Assembly: GCA_964343275.1 (NCBI GenBank)
Contig: CAYFIY010000023.1
Span: 1-18,097, forward strand
Source: Hadarchaeum sp964343275
GTDB taxonomy: Archaea > Hadarchaeota > Hadarchaeia > Hadarchaeales > Hadarchaeaceae
Direction of reading: 5' to 3'
Length of the DNA stretch: 18,097 nt
In this document: positions 1 through 6,564 of the stretch, in pieces
Position numbering within the stretch: position 1 is the stretch's first letter
Layout: each line of letters starts with the position of its first letter
The notes under the pieces: model-generated
Seen by the model: the letters and a program-made list of their open reading frames with translations, nothing else
Told to the model about the DNA's origin: nothing
The model's database searches: none
Position numbers and translations under genes: made by a program

Positions 1-877
1 ATTGGTTCCTTAAGATAGCCAGTAACTTATCTGTAAAATTTTTCTTGTCGCGGGAACTCAGTCGTTTTAAGAGCGACAGCGTAATCACAGGTACTGCTGT
101 ATCCAGGTCAATAGCCTCAGAGACCATCCACCGTCCCATACCTGAGTCAGCAACATATGGTGCTATGTCGTGCAGTTCTGAGTCTTTGGCTAAGGCTTGA
201 GCGGTGAGGTCTAGTAGCCATGATCTAACCACGCTACCAAAACGCCATAATTCGGCTATCTGGTGGAGGTTCAGGTTGAATTCATTTTTTCGTTTCAATA
301 GGGAGAACCCTTCCGCATAAGATTGCATAAGACCGTACTCGATGCCGTTGTGCACCATCTTCACAAAGTGGCCGGAACCAATAGGTCCGACATGGTCCCA
401 ACCCTTGTCTGGCCCAGGGGCCAAAGTTTCAAAGACGGGACGAAGGCGTTCTACCACATCCTTCTCTCCCCCGATCATCATACAGTAACCTTCTGCGAGT
501 CCCCAGATTCCTCCGCTGGTCCCAACGTCCACGAAATGTATGCCCTTTTGATTGATCATAGAAGCGCGTCGTAATGAGTCCTTATAATTTGAATTGCCGC
601 CGTCTATGATAACGTCTCCTGATTCGATAAGGGGTAATAATTTTTGGATTATCTGATCTATTGGGTCGCCAGCTGGAATCATTATCCAAATTGCGCGGGG
701 GTGGTTCAGTTGTCCCACAAGTTCTTCCAAGGAAAAGGAGCCAACGGCGCCCTTCTTAACCATGTTTTCTACTTTTTCTACATTACGGGTATAAACCACT
801 ACTCGATGTCCGTCAAGCAATAGACGCTCCGTCATATTTGAACCCATTCGTCCAAGTCCAATCATACCCAAATCCAT
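1..877 (-). CDS. gnd: 6-phosphogluconate dehydrogenase (decarboxylating), C-terminus cut by window edge
   Basis: Oxidative decarboxylation of 6-phosphogluconate to ribulose 5-phosphate in the pentose phosphate pathway. I translated this strand by eye; 292 codons are visible before the window edge. An N-terminal Rossmann fold carries GLGRMG (residues 7-12). Family signatures follow in order: IDGGNSNYKDS, DVGTSGG, and GSGHFVKMVHNGIEYG with the catalytic Lys and Asn. These are the blocks of the short (about 300 residue) bacterial GndA-like class, so only a few residues should be missing. The segment after the second beta strand reads YTRN, which does not decide NAD versus NADP. The ATG at 877 has a GGAG ribosome site 8 bases upstream. 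The gene follows the isomerase after 103 bases and is the last visible gene of the minus-strand sugar operon. The enzyme call is firm; cofactor choice is open. Confidence 0.93.
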   Translation of the reverse strand, partial: MDLGMIGLGRMGSNMTERLLLDGHRVVVYTRNVEKVENMVKKGAVGSFSLEELVGQLNHPRAIWIMIPAGDPIDQIIQKLLPLIESGDVIIDGGNSNYKDSLRRASMINQKGIHFVDVGTSGGIWGLAEGYCMMIGGEKDVVERLRPVFETLAPGPDKGWDHVGPIGSGHFVKMVHNGIEYGLMQSYAEGFSLLKRKNEFNLNLHQIAELWRFGSVVRSWLLDLTAQALAKDSELHDIAPYVADSGMGRWMVSEAIDLDTAVPVITLSLLKRLSSRDKKNFTDKLLAILRNQ

Positions 878-980
878 ATATAAATCTCCAGAGTTGTTTT
901 ACATCGTTACATCTTCACTAGAGTTTACTCCAACGATCTATTACAGTTAACGTGGCCCTCTGGCTTGGATTCAATCTTAA

Positions 981-2636
981 TCATGTAATTAACTCTGCCA
1001 GTCTTTCCAATCCTCCTTTCACATCTTTTTTTAAGTTAACCCGTAGCAATCGCCGCCCCCTTTGTTCAAGGGCTTTGTAATCACCTATGGCTTGAGCTTT
1101 GATCAGGGTGCCAAAGGTATAGTTGGTCTCAGGTACCGGAATATCTTCATCCGGCTCATCTACTATCTGCAGGAAGATACCAGTGTTTGGGCCACCCTTG
1201 TGCAACTGTCCGGTGGAATGTAAAAATCTTGGGCCGTAGCCTAGAGTTGTAGCCAAATTCAGACGATTTAATAACTTCTGACGGATAACCTGTAAAGCTG
1301 ATGTGGTTTTCTCTTGCATAGGTAAATAGGCGTGTATCGCTACATAGTCTCCACCTCGAGCCCGGGCTAGCCATCTTTCAAGTGCTTTCGCTAACTTCTC
1401 AGGTTCTTCCAATACAAAACTCTTGACATTTTCACTTTCTTGCATCTTCCCCTTTTTCACCGTTTCCCTAGCGAGCTGTTTTGCCAGTTCCACATCGGGC
1501 TGGTTGAAAGGATGCACGCCAAGCACGGATCCGGCCGCTGCCACGGCCAACTCCCAGCGGAAGATCTCCTGACCCATGTTTGGTTTGTCTGACAGCCTGA
1601 TGCTGACAGTGGGGTGGCCAACATCTTCCAGCTCCGTCAGCATGCGTTCCAGCTCTGGGTTTTTGTCGTCCTCTACAGATAGATAGATGAAAAATCTATC
1701 CTTGCCGTAGGTCTCAGGGGGAGCTAATGGTTCTTCCACTATAGGGACCATGCCTTTTCCATCCTTCCCTGTGCTCTCGGCGATGAGCTGTTCCAGCCAG
1801 GCCGGAAAACTTTTGATGGATGACGATGTTAAAAAGGTTACTTTGTCTCTTCCTGCCTTGGTGAGTTCTCCCAGAGCTGCCCCCAAAACCAATCCCGATA
1901 TTTTTTGCTCGGGAACGGAAAATGCACAACTATCGGAAGCGATCCGAGCACGATCGAGCAATTGATGGAGCTTCACACCGATGAGACCTGCTGGGACCAG
2001 GCCGAAAACCGTTAACGCGGAATATCTTCCCCCCACATCGGGAGGGGCCAGGAACCTCCGCCGGAACCTACGCTCTTCGGACAATTTTGCAAGTGGAGTT
2101 CCGGGATCTGTGATGGCGACGAAATGACGACTGGGATTGCCTACAGTCTGACCGACTTTTTGCCAGAAATACCTGAATAAGGAAATAGTTTCTATTGTGG
2201 TACCCGATTTGCTGGAGACCAAGAAGATGGTATTTGGAATGTCTATTTCTTCCTCCACTTTTTTGATAGCTGCCGGATGGGTGCTGTCGAGTACAATGAG
2301 CGCTGGAAAACCATTCGCGCTATCGAATGTGAGGTGATAAACCTCCGGAGACAGGCTAGAGCCGCCCATCGCTAGAAGAACCACGTGTCTTACATCTTCG
2401 GATTTAATCTCCTCAGCGAATGAAACTATGTCGTCTATCTGGTCGTGCACTATCTCAGGGATGATCAACCATCCCAGTCCGACAATTTTGGACACGTGCT
2501 CGGATAACCATAATGTGGGATCTTTGTCCCAGAGCCTTCGGTTAAAATTAGACTTCCTCCAGGATATCAATCTATCTTCTAAACTAGCTTGATATTCTCC
2601 GAGATTTAGAGTCTGAAGGTTTATCTGGCCCTTCAA
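981..2636 (-). CDS. pgi: Glucose-6-phosphate isomerase, stand-alone form of the Tal-Pgi fusion isomerase domain
   Basis: Interconverts glucose 6-phosphate and fructose 6-phosphate, linking glycolysis/gluconeogenesis to the pentose phosphate genes on either side. The 551-residue protein has two SIS-type sugar isomerase halves: AMGGSSL near 89-95, then SSKSGTTIET at 141-150 (phosphosugar-binding loop), GGRYSALTVFGLVPAGL near 202-218, HPFNQPDVELAK near 377, and LHKGGPNTGIFLQI near 480. The last three blocks are those I know from the isomerase half of bacterial bifunctional transaldolase/phosphoglucose isomerase proteins; no transaldolase domain is fused here. It differs from the cupin-type PGI of many euryarchaea. 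The start codon is TTG, set by an in-frame stop one codon upstream, with a GGAG site about 11 bases away. It lies 47 bases behind the transketolase stop, so it is probably co-transcribed. Confidence 0.9.
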   Translation of the reverse strand: MKGQINLQTLNLGEYQASLEDRLISWRKSNFNRRLWDKDPTLWLSEHVSKIVGLGWLIIPEIVHDQIDDIVSFAEEIKSEDVRHVVLLAMGGSSLSPEVYHLTFDSANGFPALIVLDSTHPAAIKKVEEEIDIPNTIFLVSSKSGTTIETISLFRYFWQKVGQTVGNPSRHFVAITDPGTPLAKLSEERRFRRRFLAPPDVGGRYSALTVFGLVPAGLIGVKLHQLLDRARIASDSCAFSVPEQKISGLVLGAALGELTKAGRDKVTFLTSSSIKSFPAWLEQLIAESTGKDGKGMVPIVEEPLAPPETYGKDRFFIYLSVEDDKNPELERMLTELEDVGHPTVSIRLSDKPNMGQEIFRWELAVAAAGSVLGVHPFNQPDVELAKQLARETVKKGKMQESENVKSFVLEEPEKLAKALERWLARARGGDYVAIHAYLPMQEKTTSALQVIRQKLLNRLNLATTLGYGPRFLHSTGQLHKGGPNTGIFLQIVDEPDEDIPVPETNYTFGTLIKAQAIGDYKALEQRGRRLLRVNLKKDVKGGLERLAELIT

Positions 2637-2683
2637 TCACTTCACATCTCCGTAATAACTTTTTATTTCTAGCATGTACCTTC

Positions 2684-4681
2684 TTATTTCTTTACTAGTG
2701 CCGCAGCATGTTCGACCACATTTTTCACATTGAATCCCAACTTCTCCAAAGCAATCTTCCCCGGGGCTGATGCCCCGAATCGGTTCAATCCTATTACGTC
2801 TCCTTTATCGCCTACATAAGTACGCCACCCCTGAGATACTCCCGCTTCTATGGCGATCTTAGGTACGTTAGGAATAAACACTTGTTTTTTGTAGTGCGAA
2901 GATTGTTCTTCAAAAATCTCCCATGAAGGCATGGAGACCACACGCGCGGGGATATCTTTTGCCTTCAAATCTTCTCGAGCTTCCAATGCCAATTGCACCT
3001 CCGATCCCGTAGCAATTAGGATTATCTTGGGGGGTCCGGATTCCGATTCGGCCATAATGTAAGCTCCGCGTGGCATCCCATTTAAGATAGGATATTTATC
3101 AGGGTCAAGTATGGGTAACTTCTGTCTAGTTAGAGCCAGAACTACTGGCCCTTTTCGCTGCACCGCGACTCGCCAAGCCGCCACAGTTTCATTTGCATCC
3201 GCGGGACGAATGACCGTCATGCCTGGGATTGCCCTCAGGCTCATCAGATGCTCCACTGGTTGATGGGTCGGACCGTCCTCCCCCAAGCCTATGCTGTCAT
3301 GGGTGAAGATGAATACAACGTGGGTCTGCATCAGCGCCGATAGACGCATGGCGGGGCGCATGTAATCCGAGAAAATCAGAAAGGTTCCAGTGTATGGGAC
3401 TATCAAGTTATGGAGTGCCATCCCGTTGGCTATAGCTCCCATCGCATGTTCTCGGACGCCGAAGTGGATATTGGGGGAGCAGAAATTTTTGGATCCGAAG
3501 TCTCCTTGTTCCGATAGCAGTGTTTTGGTTGAAGGTGCTAGGTCAGCTGAGCCACCAGCTATGAAAGTTGTTAGATCCTTGGCCAATATATTCATAACTT
3601 TGCCCGAAGCGGTGCGGGTCGCAATCGCTCCATCTTGTGAGCGGAATATCGGGAGGTTATTATCCCAGTTAGTGGGAAGTTCTCGTCTCATGATTTTTTC
3701 AACCCGCGCCACGATATCTGGAGCCAATTCTCGATATTTTCCCAACTGGGCTTGCCATTCGGACTCCAGTTTTTCTCCTCTTTGAACAGATTGACGAAAA
3801 TGATTCAGTGCTTCCTCAGGGATATGGAAGGTCGGTTTCGTTGGCCAGCCTAGGTTTTCTTTTGTCGCAAGCAAGGTCTCAGGTCCCAATGGTTCGCCGT
3901 GCACAGCTGCTTTATCCTGTTTAGGACTCCCATATCCGATATGAGTTCGGACCATAATGAGTGAAGGCTTCTTCTTCTCAGCCTGAGCGTCTCTTATGGC
4001 CTTATCAATTCCAACCAAGTCGTTGCCGTCGGGCACTCTGAGGACTTGCCAGTCGTATGATTCGAAGCGTTTTTGTACGTTCTCGGTGAAGGCCAAGTCT
4101 GTTTCTCCCTCGATGGTAATATGGTTGTCATCGTAGAGGTAGATGAGCTTGCCCAGCCCCATGTGACCTGCTAAGGAGGCGGCTTCCGATGAAACGCCCT
4201 CCATGAGATCCCCATCAGATACTATGGCGTAGGTGTAGTGGTTCACGACCGGAAATCTCGGTTGGTTTAAGGAACTGGCCAGGAAGCACTCAGCTATCGC
4301 TATTCCCACCCCCATACCAAAACCTTGCCCTAACGGCCCTGTAGTGGACTCTACTCCCTCCGTTAGGCCATACTCCGGATGTCCCGGGGTCTTGCTTCCC
4401 CACTGACGAAAACGTTTCAGTTCTTCTAAGGACAAATCATAGCCATAGAGGTGTAAGAGTGAGTAGAGCAAAGCCGAACCGTGCCCTGCTGACAAGATGA
4501 AGCGGTCGCGGTTGAACCATCTAGAATTTCTAGGATTGTAGTGCAGAAAGCGGTCCCATAGAACGTAAGCCATAGGGGCCGCGCCTAAGGGCATTCCAGG
4601 GTGACCGGATTTTGCTTGTTCTATCCCATCGATGGCTAAAAAGCGTAAGGTTTTGATACAGAGTTCGTCCAGCTTGTTCAT
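2684..4681 (-). CDS. tkt: Transketolase, full-length single chain
   Basis: Thiamine-diphosphate enzyme transferring two-carbon ketol units between pentose phosphate intermediates. N-terminal ThDP domain: SGHPGMPLG near residue 28, AGHGS near 68, TTGPLGQG, and the Mg/ThDP-binding SDGDLMEG with DDNH about 22 residues later. The central pyrimidine domain carries GVREHAMG with the catalytic Glu, and FTHDSIGLGEDGPTHQPVEHL; a C-terminal transketolase domain follows. One chain of about 665 residues is the bacterial/eukaryotic arrangement; archaeal transketolases are often split into two subunits. I place the start at the ATG that overlaps the preceding stop (ATGA, 4678-4681); a start three codons further upstream (4690) is open too. 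Overlap with the upstream small gene implies translational coupling. The product supplies xylulose/erythrose phosphates and connects with the Pgi and Gnd reactions in the same operon. Confidence 0.95.
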   Translation of the reverse strand: MNKLDELCIKTLRFLAIDGIEQAKSGHPGMPLGAAPMAYVLWDRFLHYNPRNSRWFNRDRFILSAGHGSALLYSLLHLYGYDLSLEELKRFRQWGSKTPGHPEYGLTEGVESTTGPLGQGFGMGVGIAIAECFLASSLNQPRFPVVNHYTYAIVSDGDLMEGVSSEAASLAGHMGLGKLIYLYDDNHITIEGETDLAFTENVQKRFESYDWQVLRVPDGNDLVGIDKAIRDAQAEKKKPSLIMVRTHIGYGSPKQDKAAVHGEPLGPETLLATKENLGWPTKPTFHIPEEALNHFRQSVQRGEKLESEWQAQLGKYRELAPDIVARVEKIMRRELPTNWDNNLPIFRSQDGAIATRTASGKVMNILAKDLTTFIAGGSADLAPSTKTLLSEQGDFGSKNFCSPNIHFGVREHAMGAIANGMALHNLIVPYTGTFLIFSDYMRPAMRLSALMQTHVVFIFTHDSIGLGEDGPTHQPVEHLMSLRAIPGMTVIRPADANETVAAWRVAVQRKGPVVLALTRQKLPILDPDKYPILNGMPRGAYIMAESESGPPKIILIATGSEVQLALEAREDLKAKDIPARVVSMPSWEIFEEQSSHYKKQVFIPNVPKIAIEAGVSQGWRTYVGDKGDVIGLNRFGASAPGKIALEKLGFNVKNVVEHAAALVKK

Positions 4682-4866
4682 AGAGACCATTCCACTTCGC
4701 GGGCTAAGGCATACGTTCTAATCCCGCTAGCTCCGTTTCCTAGAGCGGCCTTGTTCGCCTTTAAATTTTCTATGGCGGCTTCTAGCGAACGATCTAGGGT
4801 GGTATTAACTTTAGTGATTCTACGGATTACATCCAACGTTAAGGTCTTTTTGAAGTATTCTTTCAT
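4678..4866 (-). CDS. Small protein of unknown function heading the transketolase operon
   Basis: I do not recognise this 62-residue protein. It is basic, mostly predicted helical (a heptad-like stretch near residues 20-38 with ITKVNTTLDRSLEAAIENLK), and has no cysteines, signal peptide or membrane span. I accept it as a gene because the ATG at 4866 has a strong ribosome site (GGGAGG, 9 bases upstream) and its stop overlaps the transketolase start in an ATGA arrangement, the hallmark of coupled translation. It could be an enzyme-associated small subunit, a diverged fragment of a larger sugar-phosphate enzyme, or a leader peptide that sets transketolase translation. About 184 bases separate it from the divergent molybdenum operon; a weak TATA-like TTTAAATA lies about 80 bases upstream on this strand. 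Confidence 0.65.
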   Translation of the reverse strand: MKEYFKKTLTLDVIRRITKVNTTLDRSLEAAIENLKANKAALGNGASGIRTYALAREVEWSL

Positions 4867-5050
4867 CTCAGCTATCCTCCCTAGGTTGTTGTTCTCGCGA
4901 CGTTATGTGTTTGTCAGTTTTGAAAGATAAACCTTGATATTTAAAATATGCTATAGTCCAAGTGTTGCAAATGGCATCCGGGAAAATCATTATAGATATC
5001 GAAATGATAAGGTTCATAAAAGTGGGTACAAATGTAATTAAAGGGAAAAC

Positions 5051-5290
5051 TTGGTAATACATGTCAAAGTCGAGTTAATGCCGGGCGTTAGGCGTATTCA
5101 AAAAGAAAGTGTTTCCGATTTAGAACTGCCCTGTGATACCACATTGAAAACAGCAGTGATAAAGCTAGGTTTCAAAGATGACGAGATTGAACACCTGAGG
5201 ATATTCGTCAATAATAAACTTGCCTCCATCCATAAGGTGTTAAAAGATGGAGATTATATATGGGTGGGAATAATTATGGGGGGGGGTTGA
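5051..5290 (+). CDS. MoaD/ThiS-family beta-grasp sulfur carrier-like protein
   Basis: 79 residues with the ubiquitin-like pattern: first strand IHVKVELMPGVRR, a middle segment with a helix (TTLKTAVIKLGF), and IFVNNKLASIHKVLKDGDYIWV before the tail IIMGGG. The terminal diglycine is the site adenylated and thiocarboxylated in MoaD, the small subunit of molybdopterin synthase, and in ThiS. As first gene of a molybdenum hydroxylase operon it most likely serves cofactor maturation for that enzyme, but a general MoaD or tungsten-pterin role is equally possible. The start is TTG (no in-frame ATG until codon 10), with AAGGGA just upstream. The glycine tail is encoded by a run of nine G (5278-5286), and the stop lies one base before the next start, so translation is probably coupled. 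Confidence 0.78.
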   Translation: MVIHVKVELMPGVRRIQKESVSDLELPCDTTLKTAVIKLGFKDDEIEHLRIFVNNKLASIHKVLKDGDYIWVGIIMGGG

Positions 5291-5291
5291 A

Positions 5292-6092
5292 TTGGAATTT
5301 CACCATCCTGAAACGGTAAAAAAGGCATCGTCACTACTCCGGAAAAAATCTAGCCTTGTAGTGGCAGGCGGTACCTCTTTTAATACTCAGCCTCGAGTGG
5401 AGCATCTCGTCGATATCACAAGGTTGGGACTCAGTTATATCAAGGAAAAGAAAACAAAAATAGTCATCGGGGCCACATCGACGGTTACAGAGATAGCTGA
5501 ATCTAAAACTCTTGCTAGTCTAGCTTCTGGTATCCTGCATGCAGCTTCCGCAAAAATGGCCGATACACAGCTTCGAAATGTCATAACAGTTGGTGGCAAT
5601 ATAGCATGCAAATATATTTGGTCTGATTTGACACCAGCTCTAATGGTGCTCGACTCAAAGCTTAAGATTAATGGCCGCCAGGATCTGATTTCGATCGAAG
5701 AATTTTTAAAAACTAGTTTGTCTCGCGAGGAATTCATAACTGATATTATTGTCCCCAAAAAATCTAACAAAGGAAGAGGTACTTTCATCAAGTTCAATCG
5801 CACCAGTGTGGACTATGGATTAATCAATGTAGCAGCCTATGGCAGGCTATGGGGCGGCAAGGTAAAAACTTTGAAAGTAGCAGTTTCTGGCATCATGATT
5901 TCGACGAGGATAAAAGCCATAGAGGACGAGCTGCAGGGTAAAGAGGTGAACTCGAATATGATTGCTGAAGCTGCTTCTAAAGTATCTGCAGAAATACCGA
6001 TAATAAGCAGCTACCTCTTTAGTGAAGATTACCAGAGAAATCTTCTGGCCACTTTGCTCAACCGGGCTATTTCAAATGTTTTAACGGAGTGA
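5292..6092 (+). CDS. Molybdenum hydroxylase FAD-binding subunit (CoxM/XdhB/CutB-like)
   Basis: Medium subunit that passes electrons from the [2Fe-2S] subunit to FAD and on to an acceptor. The 266-residue chain matches the molybdopterin dehydrogenase FAD-binding family: AGGTSFN near residues 25-31 (usual form AGGTDL), QLRNVITVGGNIA near 93-105 (the TxGGN loop contacting FAD), SDLTPALMVLDSKL, then a C-terminal CO-dehydrogenase flavoprotein-like domain. The replacement of the usual Asp by Ser in the first FAD loop is a mild deviation. The start is TTG at 5292, one base after the MoaD-like stop; the G-rich end of that gene may act as its ribosome site. Only 4 bases separate its stop from the [2Fe-2S] gene, so the four genes form one transcription unit. 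Confidence 0.88.
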   Translation: MEFHHPETVKKASSLLRKKSSLVVAGGTSFNTQPRVEHLVDITRLGLSYIKEKKTKIVIGATSTVTEIAESKTLASLASGILHAASAKMADTQLRNVITVGGNIACKYIWSDLTPALMVLDSKLKINGRQDLISIEEFLKTSLSREEFITDIIVPKKSNKGRGTFIKFNRTSVDYGLINVAAYGRLWGGKVKTLKVAVSGIMISTRIKAIEDELQGKEVNSNMIAEAASKVSAEIPIISSYLFSEDYQRNLLATLLNRAISNVLTE

Positions 6093-6096
6093 TGAG

Positions 6097-6564
6097 ATGA
6101 AGATAAATTGCAAGATAAACAACGTGGAGAAGCATCTAGTTTTCGAGTCACATGAGAAGTTGTTGGGTGTACTGAGGAGAGAGGGGTACTTTGGGGTTAA
6201 GTATGGGTGCAAGGCTGGAGATTGTGGCGCCTGTACTGTTATCATCGACGGGAATGCCGTGAAATCATGCATGTTTTTTGCAGCACAGGCAGAGGGCAAA
6301 GAAATAGTTACTGTAGAAGGTATCGGAAGCTACGAGGAACCCCACCCGCTCCAGCAGGCTTTCGTTGAATCTGGGGCAGTCCAATGTGGTTATTGTACCC
6401 CCGGAGTGATCCTGTCGGCAAAGGCGTTATTGGATAAGAACCCAAGCCCTTCTGATGAAGAGATAAAGAAGGCAATTGACGGAAACCTATGTCGTTGTAC
6501 TGGCTACGTAAAGATAATCGACGCAATCCGGCTCGCCGTTAAGAAAACAGGAGGTACAACATGA
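6097..6564 (+). CDS. Molybdenum hydroxylase [2Fe-2S] subunit (CoxS/XdhC/CutC-like)
   Basis: Small electron-transfer subunit of a xanthine dehydrogenase/CO dehydrogenase-type enzyme. 155 residues, usual length. The N-terminal plant-ferredoxin-like domain binds one [2Fe-2S] cluster through Cys38, Cys43, Cys46 and Cys58 (GCKAGDCGACTV then KSC). The C-terminal helical domain binds the second through Cys97, Cys100, Cys132 and Cys134 (QCGYCTPG and LCRCTGY). All eight ligands are present, so the subunit looks functional. Its stop overlaps the start of the catalytic subunit gene by four bases (ATGA at 6561-6564), implying coupled synthesis. The ATG start follows GGAG and lies 4 bases after the FAD subunit stop. 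Confidence 0.95.
   Translation: MKINCKINNVEKHLVFESHEKLLGVLRREGYFGVKYGCKAGDCGACTVIIDGNAVKSCMFFAAQAEGKEIVTVEGIGSYEEPHPLQQAFVESGAVQCGYCTPGVILSAKALLDKNPSPSDEEIKKAIDGNLCRCTGYVKIIDAIRLAVKKTGGTT

Noticed and set aside
323..574. Plus-strand 83-codon frame at the left end
   Set aside because: Antisense to 6-phosphogluconate dehydrogenase, whose catalytic motifs lie in the same bases.
4868..5062. Minus-strand 64-codon frame with a hydrophobic start, in the divergent promoter region
   Set aside because: It overlaps the MoaD-like start, has no ribosome site and fills the region where promoters of both operons must lie.
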